From contig JASXTE010000017.1 in NCBI GenBank assembly GCA_030280995.1, positions 26,114,498 to 26,178,497 on the forward strand: a stretch of DNA of 64,000 nucleotides, in the 5' to 3' direction. This stretch comes from Hemileia vastatrix (lineage: Eukaryota > Basidiomycota > Pucciniomycetes > Pucciniales > Zaghouaniaceae). The position numbers and the translations under genes are program-made. Below are positions 22,134-32,800 of the stretch, piece by piece. The notes beneath the pieces are model-generated. The model did not search any database and had not been told where the DNA came from. It was given only the letters and a program-made list of their open reading frames with translations. Position 1 is the stretch's first letter, and each line of letters starts with the position of its first letter.

Positions 22134-22801
22134 TGCCCCCCGGCCATTTGATGAGCCGTACCCTCGACATCATACCCACATCCAAGTGCAACTTGATGTG
22201 GTTACACAATTTTGAGAAATTGAAAAGAAAAGAAAATAAATGAAAGTTTTTAGAAGATAATTTTTATAATGATGATCACTGGGTGGGCTCCCTCCAATTT
22301 ATAAAAATGATTAGAGACCACCAGTGAGCATCACCTTTACAATAATTCATAATATATATTAAAGAAAAGAAATCACAATCTATCATAAAAAAATCAAAAA
22401 CAAAATTAAACAAAAAAATCTTGACTCCAGCGTTGAGAGTGGTGTCTCTTGATTTGTTCCAGTTTATAGTCTTAGTGGACTTCCTATAATTAAAAGACAA
22501 AGCCAGGATTCAACTAGAAACAGGGAAAATTTTGGAAACGAACATTATGGGGTAATTGTGTATAGAGCAGCCAGCCCATCAATTACCCCCACACTTGCCA
22601 ATATTAAATTAAGAAGGTTCCCCTATGAACACTTCTTCCAATAAATTTTTAAAATTTTCCAACACTATCTTCACCCATATTTTAAGAATTTTAAATTTTG
22701 AAAATTTCAAAGAAGGTTTTCTTGCATTTCGTTAAGTTTCATCACAGTTTCGTCACCCATATGCAGTGTAATGACAGTAAAGTATTTTGATAAAAAGAAG
22801 A
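22134..22801. other. conserved noncoding segment of the Gypsy-A/B family
   Basis: Begins with CCCCCCGGCCATTTGATGAG and is nearly identical in Gypsy-B from about 56450. No long frame. It holds one hairpin repeat at 22459-22481 (arms AGTC and GACT). It could be the 3' end of the antisense transcript and part of the element's RNA. Confidence 0.5.
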
Positions 22802-23012
22802 TAGTTTATCCTTGTTGCGGAGGAATCCATAAAATTTTGTAGATATCATAGTTTATCCTCATTGCGGAGGGATCCATAAAATTTCGTAGATATCATAGTT
22901 TATCCTCGTTGCGGAGGTATAAATTTAATAAAAGTCATTAAAATTGTAGTTTATCCTCATTTCGGAGTTGATAAAATTTAAGAAATTTCATAGTTTATCC
23001 TCATTGCGGAGG
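22802..23012. repeat. hairpin-repeat array II (five copies)
   Basis: Five units TAGTTTAT plus arm CCTC, loop ATTGCG or GTTGCG, arm GAGG, at 22802, 22849, 22896, 22947 and 22991, about 44-51 bp apart. The same architecture as array I with different but still complementary arms. The last unit overlaps the end of the integrase frame (residues RNEDKL). Confidence 0.9.
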
Positions 23013-26000
23013 AAGACTTCGGCACTCCTGGTGCCTCTAGGATAGAACCGTTTCACTTGATCGGCTGCTACCCTCTTCTTTAATACTACTCCATCCAACT
23101 CTTCTAGCACATATGAACCGCCGGAAACTTGCTCCTTGATTTTATACGGTCCATTCCACCTATCTGCAAACATCTTTCCCCACTGACTTTCCAAACTCCT
23201 ATTATACACCAGGACCATATCACCTGGGTTCAAAGGTTTCCTTAATCAATGTGCCAACCGCTCATCCCAATATCTGACTGATTGATTTCGGATCTTCATC
23301 ATCTGCGAATATGCCTTTTCTAAATATTCTTCTTTCTTTTCTAGCTGCATCATTCTTGCACACAATAATTCATCAGTAGTTTTGACCGTGTCCCAGTCAA
23401 CTCCAAGATATGATTCAGCTTCTAAATCAACCGGTAAAACTGCTTTCTGTCCAAAAACAAGTTCATAAGGTGAAAATCCGGTTGTCCTTTTGGCAGTGAT
23501 TCGATCAGCAAATAAAACTAAAGGTAAATAGTGCCTCCATTTTTCGGCACTTCTCCCACACATTTTAACTAAAGTATCCTTGATAACTTGATGCCCTCTT
23601 TCAACCATGCCTTCAGCTTCAGGATAATATGGGGTTGCTACCCTAACCTTTGATCCAACTTTCAATACGGCCTCTTTAAACTCTGTCCCAAATTCAGGAC
23701 CTCCATCTACCGTCACCAACTTCATCACCCCATACCTATATACCCAATTATTCAAAAAAAATTCTGCCACATTTTTGACAGTTAAATTAATAAGAGGCGC
23801 TGCCTCTACCCAACCAGATAAATCATCTCTGGCCACAATTAAATATTTATACCGTCCCTCTTTTATATGAACGGCATCTAAACTAACTCTCCCAAAGAGC
23901 GTATATTCACCGGTCGCGCGTCAAGGTTCTTTTGGCCTTAAATAACTTTGTCTTTGACATTCTTCGCATGACTGAACCCACTGTTTAACAGCCATCTTCA
24001 TGCCAGGCCACCAAAATCAATCAGAAATTCTTCTAAATGTTTCTCCAACGCCTCTATGCCCGAGATCTTCATGCAGTGATTTAAAAACTAATTCTTGCCC
24101 CTTCTCTTGAGATATAACTACTTGAGGACTTGGATACCTTTTCCTCATTAAACGTCGACCAGATAGGTAAAACTTAGATGACTTCCTCTTGATAGCCACC
24201 CATTCATTGTCTTCACAATCTTCTGGCCTCTCTAAAGTCAACAAATATTTGACTAACAAAAAATAAAAACCAGTCTGACCCCAGACTTCATCTTGAAAAT
24301 CGATTAATATAACATCAATAGGGACTTCTCTATCACCAATATCACCTGCACATGAATGAGCCAATAATTGTTGACCCCTAAATAAATCTTTAATCGAGCT
24401 ATGTTGAAGTTTTTCTTCTGAACCTTTGGATCCTTCGTAAACCGTCTTCGAAAATACCTCTTTCTCTTTATACACCTTTTTATTTAAATTCTCTAATTCT
24501 CCAACATATACACCATTCCTTAATTTACTACTATTCCACACTACCAATCCATCTTCCTCTACATACACCACATCTTCTTCTACCTCCTTTCTACCAAATT
24601 TATCTACACCTTTTCCAACACCTTTATTAACATAAAAACTAATTTCCAGTTTATCCTCTTGGTGGAGGTTATCATCACCATAATCTAAACACAATAGTCC
24701 TGCCAGTTTAACCTCATGGGGGAGGTATGGAAAGTCTTCAGCTCCTTTAGTGCTGGCTTTGATAATAGGTATATCTTCATTGAACTCTTCTGAGTCTGAA
24801 TCTTCTTCAGTGGGTGGTCTCCTTGATAAACTATCTGGCATAGTAAAAGTTTTGCCAGGCTTATGAACTAAATCGAACGAAAAATGTTGAATAAAAGCTA
24901 CCCATCTTGTCATGGGTGCGTTCAGTAAACTTGGGAAATTAATCATCTGGATTAACGATTTTGCATCCACTTGCAACTCAAAATGTTGCCCCCACAAAAT
25001 ATGCTGAAGTTTCTTCAGTATTTTTGCCACACCACATAATTCCAATTTTGGTTGAGAATATCTTGATTTGACCTCAGTAAATACTACAGATTCATACCTA
25101 ACTGGCCTGATGTAACCAGCTTTATCCATCTGAGACAAAACCGCCCCAGCTGCAATCTGACTTGAATCAACTGCTAAATAAATTCTGCCAGCATCTTTTC
25201 TATAATCCAACTTGTGCAGGACTAAATCCTTCCCCACAACCTCCTTAAACTTCACAAACGCCTTTTAACACTCTTCATCCCACTCCCAGTCTGCATCCTT
25301 TCTCGTTAACCATCTCAATGGAGCTGCCAATGAAGAAAAGTCCTTGATAAACATTCTAACATATACGCAAACGCCTAAAAACCCTCTAACTTCGGTCGTA
25401 TTCTTGGGTCTTGGCCAGGACTGAATTTTGTTAACTTTCTTCTTGGACATAATCCTACCCTCTCTACATACCACATGGCCTAATATTTCTAAGGCTGGCA
25501 CACAACATGAAAATTTTGAACCTGAAATAGTTAAACCAGCCTCTTCAATTCGAAACAAGATTCTTTCTAAAGTAATTGCAAACTCCCAAATGAATTTGCG
25601 TATCCCGGGATTCTCTTCCAACACCTGGTTATCATAGTCGGTTGTTGGTCCCTTAATTCCTCCATCATCTATAAAGATTCCAGCATATTGTGGAATTTCA
25701 TCTTGAAGGATCCAAGCCATCTGAGCTTGATAAACTGCAACCGAATTTGTTGCTCCTTGAGGTAATCTTGTTAACTGTAAACGTCCTAGTGGCGTATCGA
25801 ATGTAGTGAGAGGCCTTGAGTCCGGATGTAACTCTCTCTCATCATATCCACCCATAATATCTCCCAAACCATAACACACTCTCCCTGCAAACTCTTCAAC
25901 AAACTCCTCAGCACTAGGCGATATCCCAGCATCCTTTATTGTAACCCTATTTAATTCCCTAAGATCATGAACAACTCTAAGCTTGCCATTCGGTTTCTTG

Positions 26001-27109
26001 ATACAAAATACCGGACTAGAATAACTTGATGTTGATTGCTCATACAGTCCAGTGCGTATCCGTTCTCTGACAACTTCAATATAGGCTTCTTTTAATGCAG
26101 CCGGAATAGGAATCGGTTTCTGCTGCCACGGTTCATGACATACCACAGGAATCTTGTAAGTCTCCCCATAGGAATGCTTCAACACACCCCTCTCCTCTTC
26201 TACAAAAGCAATGGCCTTCTCTCGCTTGACCATCACATCCAACAACAACTTCTTCTCTTCTCCAGACAACCAACCATCAGGTCCAAAATTAACAACACCC
26301 AGTTTCTCAAAAGTGATTCTTGACGTCTCAGAAAATTCAGGCGGATTCTTTACCAAGGGACTTTCATAAGGATATCTTGATAACCTTGGTCTTCTCAAGG
26401 GTGGATTTAATTCGGCAGGTAGCAGTTCATTAATAGGTCGAACTTTATTTGCTACTTTCTTATATTTGGCTGCATCCACATCTAAATAAACTTGAGGTAA
26501 AACATTTTCTTTTGTATCGCCATTAAAACTTTCATCAAATGAATCTTCTTCATCACCAGAATCGGAATAAGAAAAATTAGAAAAATATTTTATTTCATTA
26601 TTAAATTTTACCCTTTTCTCTTTTCCCTTGTCTAGTTTATAATCAGATTTTCCAACACCTTTTCTTCCCTTATCCAACAGTAAGTCGCCCGTAAAGAAAA
26701 TTGGCAGTTTAACCTCTTGCTGGAGAACCGGAATTGAATTTTCACAAAAATTATTTTTTTGTGTTTTAATTATACTGAGATTTTTAATCGGATTTTGATG
26801 AGATAATTGCAGTTTACCCTCTTGCTGGAGGTAATCAAACATACCCTTCCAATTTTTATCCAACCTAATTTGGCCCATTTTGCCTTTTTTACCATTTTTA
26901 AATTTAATAGAAAAACAGGGTAAATCCAATAAACATATAGAAAAGTCCAAAACGTATTCACACTCCAAAGTAATATTAACAGAAAATAATTGAGAATCCA
27001 CTTGAATTATCTCCAAGTGAGCTGACCTATTGCAATCCGGGATCTCATCCTGAGGAGAGATTACAACATTAGAGTGATCAGCCCCTGCTACCCCAAAAAA
27101 TGAGGGCAT
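22988..27109 (-). pseudogene. Gypsy-A pol: RT, RNase H, integrase
   Basis: One frame from the ATG at 27109 to the stop at 22988-22990, interrupted by TAA 25265-25267, TGA 24017-24019, TGA 23921-23923 and TGA 23246-23248; Gypsy-B has sense codons at all four. A ~200-residue N-terminal extension holds LQQEVKL-type repeats encoded by the hairpin repeat. RT has LPQGATNS and FIDD near 25665. RNase H follows (LAVDSSQ, LELCGVAKIL, VDAKSL). Integrase has the HHCC module (HEDLGH, CEEC), core residues in DAVHI, VDGGPEFG and EGMVERG, and a GPY-type C-terminus (WNGPYKI). There is no chromodomain. Confidence 0.9.
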
Positions 27110-29697
27110 TCATCCCTTTCTAACAAACATAATTCACCAGAAGCCGTCCGTTTTATATGCCGCTTCTTGGTGCAAACACAACACTGGCACAGAGAAGTAA
27201 TCCCTGGCCGTGTTTCCCAACCTTCATCTCCAGGAGGCGCTAACCGCATATGTAACCTCCGCATATCTTCACCAGTGATCTCCAAACTAATCCCCATGCC
27301 AGCTTGATACCCTATCCTGGCCTCCAAATCCATCAAAAAAGTACCACCAAGAACAGTTTTGACTGCTCCTCTGGCCACATAAAAGTGAACCTTACCAACA
27401 GATCCACCAATGCCTAACCTGACATGCTCACCTGTACCCATCAGCTCTGTTGCATGCCCTCCAATACCTCTGAGGTTTCCCCCAGTCCCACTTTTAATTG
27501 GCAAGCCTATACTTGTTGCTTGCTCTAATGAAATTAAATTAATTTGAGACCCTGAATCGACCAAGGCCTTTACTTCTTTACCATTAAGAGTTACCAACAG
27601 GTAACCCAGGGGAGCGGAAAAATGTGTATCTACATCTTCCCCAAACTTTTCAGCATTTTCACAAATATATTCCACCTCTCCAGTGGAAACCCGACGCCTC
27701 GTCTAATTCTTCTTTTGCTTTTCAGCAAGTGCCGGACTAATCGTAAATAACTCCCCCAAAGATAAGGGAATCTGCAGTTGATTCACCCTATTCAAAACTG
27801 CGTCCATCACATTAGCTTGACCAGAAACTACTGGCCGCTCATACTGGACCTTTGATTTAACAACCTTGGCCCTGGGTATCTCTTGAGGTCCAACCGAGCC
27901 ATCTTCACCCCCCATAATAACATCTTCACTTTCTATAACCCTAACTCTGTCACCAGCTTCTTGCACTAATCCTGATCCATCGCTAGTCCTTCTTACACCC
28001 TCCATTGGGATGGGACCGCTAAAACTTTGTCTGGGTAGAGACGCCAACGGTACGTCCTCCTCAGAATCGAAATCATCCTCTGGCATAGGCTCACCATTTA
28101 AATCAAACTTGCCATAACTAGGGGGCCCCATATCAGCAATCCCCTTCTGCATTTTATATAATTCGTCCTTAGAGTAAGGGTTCAATTTGTTGGCGGCAGT
28201 TTGAGCACTAGAATTCTTGTCCTTAGAGTAAGGGTTCACTTTGTTATTGGCCTTGCCAGGATTAGCCCTCAATTGGCTCTGAATGCTACTTTTTGCCTTA
28301 GTAGCAGCTGCTCTTCTAGCAGCATTAACATCGTATTCGCCAGCCATACAGCTACCCTCCACCTGGGCAACCGTCGCCAGCTCTAAACCAACAAAAGAAG
28401 TAGAAAATGTGGCTTTACTGACCTCTTTCTCCTTGCCCTTGTCAGCTTTACCACCATTACCATTACCATTTTTGCCACTCTTGGCATTAACATCTTCATC
28501 CGTCACCTCTTCAAATCTGGCTCTCCTTTCAGCCGTTAAACTTCTTCTGACCAAATCAGAAGGAGACTGTCCATCACTGGGCTTGATGAATGAACCATCG
28601 GGAAATTTATAAACTTTACCATCGAATAAAACTCGCCCAGCATCCATATCCTTATCAAGAGCAAAACAAACTGTTGCTCTGTGCCCTCTCCTATTACAAT
28701 AGGAGCACACCTTTGGCTCATCATAGCCACCTCTATAATTACTACCACCATTCCCACCATTTCTCCCATTGCCTGGGAAGCGGTTACCGTTGTTATTGCC
28801 ATTATAATTTCGACGTTCATAACCTCTAGACTGATAAGAAGTTGACGTCAACGAAGAAGCGATTGGGGCCTTGTTGGCCTTCTGAGTCTCTTGAACAAAT
28901 ATTTTTAATTGTTTCGTTAAATCGGCCAAGTGATCGACCATCTTATTATCTACATTGCTCTCAACTTTTGCAGCCGGTAGTCCCATTTGTGCCTTCTTGG
29001 CCTCCTGGGCTTTGACCATGATATCGTTATTTTCAGCCAAAACTTCACTAACCTTGCTAACATATTGAGTGCATGACTCTTGATATTTGTCCAACGCCAA
29101 TAACTTTAGATGGGCTTGAATGTTGTCCTTGATAACCTCCAGAGCCGGCAGTTTCTGCTCACCATTAGGCAGTTCCTTCATCAAATCTTTTCTTGAAAGA
29201 TCCTTCAAGACGTCCATTCGAATATCCCTGCTGCATGCTGTCCAAAACAAATCTTTTGCTTGATTCTCATGCACTAACTCATCCACCAATATGAGATATT
29301 CCACCACTTCATCAAACTGAACACAGAGCTTTTTGAAGTCAGCCATAGAAGAAACTCCACCTTTTGCTTGCCAGTCTCCAACAATTTTATTGAGGTCCAT
29401 CATAGTAAACCTAACACCCCATCTATCAACCATAGCTTTAGAAAGCTTAACCCAATCCTTGTCCTTGAATGCCTGCATAGCAATAACCTCTTTTTCCACC
29501 TCCCTATCAGCAATAAAAAACCTAACTTGCTTCACCATATCCACATGAGAAGCACCATCAACAGCAGCAGCAGCTTCATACCTGCTAATGAACCATTTAA
29601 CCTCCTCCCCATCAATTTTTGGGCCATCCCAAGAAACAATTCTAACTGAGGGAGTAAGAGGGTTAGAAGATCCAGAAGCAACAGCAGAAGAAGACAT
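27088..29697 (-). pseudogene. Gypsy-A gag and protease in one frame, one TAG
   Basis: Gag starts at 29697 (MSSSAVASGS). A CCHC knuckle (CSYCNRRGHRATVC) lies at residues 331-344, preceded by a Gly/Asn-rich stretch; NPYSKD occurs twice in the C-terminal part. TAG at 27703-27705 ends the 664-residue Gag, but the next codons continue in phase into protease, where Gypsy-B has a Leu codon, so the stop is probably a mutation. Protease carries LVDSGSQINLIS and ends with a Cys-rich tail (CQCCVCTKK) at TAG 27088-27090. Pol then continues in the -1 frame. Confidence 0.85.
27094..27100 (-). promoter_or_regulatory. candidate -1 ribosomal frameshift site
   Basis: On the minus strand the protease frame reads CAT TTT TTG GGG TAG. 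The heptamer T TTT TTG has the X XXY YYZ form, and slipping back one base enters the pol frame just before the protease stop. Gypsy-B has the identical sequence (61437-61443). The pol frame also has its own ATG at 27107-27109, so reinitiation is an alternative. Confidence 0.55.
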
Positions 29698-29854
29698 CCC
29701 AATAAGTAATGAAAAGCGTTAACAATCAATAAAATAACAAGCCTCTTGCAGGCCAATAACAAAAATCCAATTAGAGTTCCAGAAAATAAGCCTCTTGCAG
29801 GCTAATAACGTTCTTGATCCAAGTAAGTCTTTAAAGAAAGCTAGAGAAATCAAA
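29698..29854 (-). other. Gypsy-A leader with paired small hairpins
   Basis: Between primer site and gag. Two similar hairpins, GCCTCTTGCAGGC (29741-29753) and AGCCTCTTGCAGGCT (29789-29803), share the loop CTTGC and stems of 4-5 bp. They could take part in dimerisation or packaging of the element's RNA. Confidence 0.5.
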
Positions 29855-29871
29855 CCCCACGTTGGGCGCCA
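29855..29871 (-). other. Gypsy-A primer binding site, tRNA-Lys type
   Basis: Minus strand TGGCGCCCAACGTGGGG, two bases from the LTR. It complements the 3' end of a lysine tRNA of the tRNA-Lys(1,2) type, including the CCA end. Confidence 0.8.
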
Positions 29872-29873
29872 AC

Positions 29874-30964
29874 TATGGTAAGGTAAACTCTTACAGTCGC
29901 CTTGCTGTAAGCAGAATCCGGAGGAGATATGTGGATTTATCTGAAAACCCCGTCCTTCCAATAAAAAAAATAACAAAGTAGGTGTTCTAAATCACTAAGC
30001 TAACCAATCTACTTGGATCCGATTGATGAAAATAATGAAACTCTAAAATAATTAACGCTTATTGAGATTTAAATAGAGTGGCTGTTGATAAAAGAAATAC
30101 TGATAACAACAATTAAGGTGTACCAGTGAAAGATCTGAAAAGATTGACTTTTATGTTTTTATAATAATTTGAATTTTTATGAGACAGCAATAATCAAGTC
30201 CCAGTGATGAAGACCTTTCTAAAGATACCCTGTATGAAGTGTTATTTTAATTGTTGAGTAGTATTTCTAAAATGTTATATATAAAATATAAAGTTATAAG
30301 GGTATTACAAATTATTTAATTTGTTGAGTAATAAAAAAATGAGACTGTGGTGGTTAAAGATTAAGCTGTATGATGTATCCCCCCTCTCAATTTCGGGTTT
30401 GAGAAGCGCTTAAGTATTCCTAGTCACGTGCCTAAGTTTTCCCCTCCAGAGCTCTTCCAGAGTCAATCCGGAGCCCGTCCGGAGTCCGTCCAGACTTCCG
30501 GACTCAATTAGAACCTTAAAACTTTAATAAAAAATCTAGAAAAATGACAAATAATAGAGCTACTTCCCCTTTACATACCAAACTAATTTTCGTAGTCTGC
30601 GCAGCTCTAATTACCCCGTGAAAATTCATCGAAGTTAAGTAATTTCTGAAAACGTAAATATTTCTATAAAACTTTAAAATTCATTTAAAAATATAAGAAA
30701 AGTAGTAAAAATTCTGGGAAAATTCCCCAAGGTTCTTGAGTGACTTGACTTGATACTTATAAATTTTTTAGACCGTAAAAATAAGTTTTCTCCGTAAAAT
30801 AAATTGTTTTTGTGTAGGCATTTGCTCGTGACCAATTTCTTCATATTTAAAACTCAAATAAATTAAATAAAACCCTTTTATAAAAAAATAATAGCGCCAA
30901 TCTTGCACACCGTAATAACTCCATTTACTTATTTAGGTGCCGTACTAAGCTTTAGGCTACCACA
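29874..30964 (-). repeat. Gypsy-A 5' LTR (1,091 bp)
   Basis: Aligns with 18433-19545 throughout. It differs by scattered substitutions and by a shorter GGAGTC minisatellite near 30475. A TATAAAAG box lies at 30875-30882 on the minus strand. Confidence 0.95.
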
Positions 30965-31396
30965 ATGGGAGTACCTGTAAATTGGAAATCTAAACGACAA
31001 CAATTAGTGGCCTTGTCTACTTGCGAATCTGAACTAGTGGCTTTAGAAGCAATAATAAAAACAGCAATGTGGATAAAGAATATTCTAGAGGACATGACAG
31101 GTAATGAAATTATAACAACACTACATTGTGATAATGAATCTACTATTAAAGTCGCAGCTGATCAACCATCAAACAAGAGAATTCGGCACATGGAAAGGAA
31201 TTTTTTCTATGTTAATTCCCAACTACATAGGAAGATGGCTGTAATAAAATGGATTGGAACAAAAGAAAAAAAGGCTGATATATTGACAAAAAACCTAGGT
31301 CCTAATTTAGTAGAAAAATCTAGACAACTAATCAATGTTTACAGTAGTTTTTTAGGGTGGCGGAATGTAGTTGAGCAGGGGGGTGTAGATGTTTAA
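30965..31396 (+). pseudogene. Copia-2 pol, 3' part: end of RNase H
   Basis: Continues the RNase H domain exactly where Gypsy-A cut it: taking out the insertion and one ATGG joins LICYM to GVPVNWK in frame. It carries the second half of RNase H (SKRQQLVALSTCESELVAL, then HCDNESTIK, then KADILTKNLGP) and stops just inside the 3' LTR at 31394-31396. It is open throughout but has no start of its own beyond the ATG formed by the target duplication. Confidence 0.9.
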
Positions 31397-31502
31397 CATC
31401 ATAGACTTAACTAAGTACTCAACTACTAGACCTAACGTGTGTATATTAGTGTGATGGGAACATAAGTAATACATAAGATTATTAGAATAAACCACCATCT
31501 CA
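31384..31502 (+). repeat. Copia-2 3' LTR (119 bp)
   Basis: Preceded by a GCAGGGGGG-type polypurine tract and followed by CTATC. Confidence 0.95.
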
Positions 31503-31522
31503 CTATCACCACGGGCAAAATG

Positions 31523-31790
31523 GTGTCACGTTTGCACTTTGGGTGTCAATGCCCTGCATGAAAAACGTGACTTGATGTGTGGTTTTAAAACATGAAAATT
31601 GATCTCACACATGTCACACACAAGTCACGCATCATGTCAGCATGGTTGCTTGTATGGGGGTGTAATTAAGTCGTGCAGCACTGCGAGACAGTTGCGTGAT
31701 TTTATGACACATACCTCGTGCGTGACATGGAATCCCCCACATGTCTTGTTTCATTGCGGGACATTGCCACCCAAAGTGTAAACGTGACAC
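31523..31790. mobile_element. short inverted-repeat element (268 bp)
   Basis: The left end GTGTCACGTTTGCACTTTGG and the right end, read as complement GTGTCACGTTTACACTTTGG, form terminal inverted repeats. With gaps these extend to about 55-60 bp each (CCCTGCATGAAAAA against CCCGCAATGAAACA). No coding capacity in the middle. MITE-like; no clear target duplication. Confidence 0.75.
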
Positions 31791-31949
31791 AGTTATGCCT
31801 GCAGTGTATTTAGAATGTGTTCTGTTCATAATTGAATTTTATAGATTTTCATTATTTGTTCATATTCATTTCTCAAAGATATTATGGAAGAGACAATAGA
31901 TTGAATAGTTGGTGAAAGGTAAGTTTATGTATATTACCAATAGTTTTTT

Positions 31950-32800
31950 GAGCATCCACACTCATTCGGTTGTGTAACTCCTGCTTACATGCATATTACT
32001 TCTGAGTTGCACAAATTTATGATATCATTCCACACTCATTTTTCAAAAAATTCACTATTTATGAGTTACGCAAAATATTCATCACTCGTGTTTCTCGGTT
32101 TATTCAATAACATCACTCCTTCCATGGCATTGATTTCTTCTATCCCTCCTTCTATTGTACTCATTTTTCTTCACTCAACTGTTGCATTTCCCATGCCTTT
32201 AAATTTCCTTGATGATTTATTAGACATGGAAGAAGAAGATCTGCTTCTTACATATTTGTTAACTACCTATTACAACAATCAAACATCTAATTCAACTACA
32301 CCAAGACCAAAAAAAAAAAAAAAAAAGATAGAATGAGATTTTTACACTGGTAATGCACCTTTAATGAAAGACTACTTTGGGCAAAACCATTTTCAATTTT
32401 GTTGGAGCTTTGAGGTGTAGACATGGTTTAGAAAGTATTATAATATAATAAAATGATAATTTTGGGTGTGATGTGATGATAAGAAGTGAGAAAAGTAGTG
32501 TTGAGTAAGAGAATGACAAGTAATGTAGTGTTCAGTAAAAGTGAAGTTTTAATGAATTGGAGGTAGTGAGGTTTTGCAAGGTTGAGAAAGTGAGATAAAT
32601 TACTGAAAAAATGGCAGGGCAGCAAATGAGTTACACAAATAGTTCAATAATTTGTGGAAAGATCCACCACCATTTACTGAAAAAATTACTGATTTAACCC
32701 TTTACCAAAAGACTGGAAATAGATGAGTGTGGAATTTTAGCAGCTATTTTCAGTAAAATATGCTTACTAAAGCTAATTTAACCCACAAGTGTGGATGCTC
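31950..32800 (+). mobile_element. PIF/Harbinger-like non-autonomous element (851 bp)
   Basis: Terminal inverted repeats GAGCATCCACACT (31950) and AGTGTGGATGCTC (ending 32800), with looser matching further in (TGTGTAACTC, CCACACTCAT). An internal frame resembles the start of Harbinger-type transposase proteins: an acidic LDDLLDMEEEDLLL segment, a Lys run, a stop, then DFYTGNAPLMKDYFGQNHF. No catalytic region is left. A 3-bp target duplication was looked for but is not convincing. It is probably a deletion derivative. Confidence 0.5.

Larger units (their letters stand above)
18433..30964 (-). mobile_element. Gypsy-A: complete 12.5-kb Ty3/gypsy element with antisense gene
   Basis: LTRs at 29874-30964 (5', minus strand) and 18433-19545 (3') flank a 10.3-kb interior. 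Target duplication ATGG at 18429-18432 and 30965-30968. The order gag, protease, RT, RNase H, integrase is that of Ty3/gypsy; integrase ends in a GPY module without a chromodomain. A tRNA-Lys-type primer site and a GGAGGGAGGA polypurine tract are present. Between integrase and the 3' LTR lies 3.4 kb holding a spliced gene on the plus strand and two hairpin-repeat arrays. Coding frames have point nonsense codons only, with no frameshift except the presumed programmed one. Confidence 0.95.
13683..31502 (+). mobile_element. Copia-2: Ty1/copia element split by Gypsy-A
   Basis: 119-bp LTRs at 13683-13801 and 31384-31502 differ at two adjacent positions. The 5-bp target duplication CTATC lies at 13678-13682 and 31503-31507, proving that both ends belong to one insertion. 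Removing Gypsy-A and one copy of its 4-bp duplication leaves an element of about 5.3 kb. Its organisation and pol sequence are close to Copia-1 (both end in a KNLGPN motif). gag-pol carries nonsense codons and two frameshifts. Confidence 0.95.

Noticed and set aside
28201..28829. Plus-strand frames opposite Gypsy-A gag
   Set aside because: Shadow frames of the gag coding strand. Unlike 20769-21761 they show no domain, no splice structure and Ser/Leu-biased composition.
31989..32336. A 115-codon frame as a host gene
   Set aside because: It lies wholly inside the GAGCATCC inverted-repeat element and ends in a Lys run; treated as a transposase remnant.
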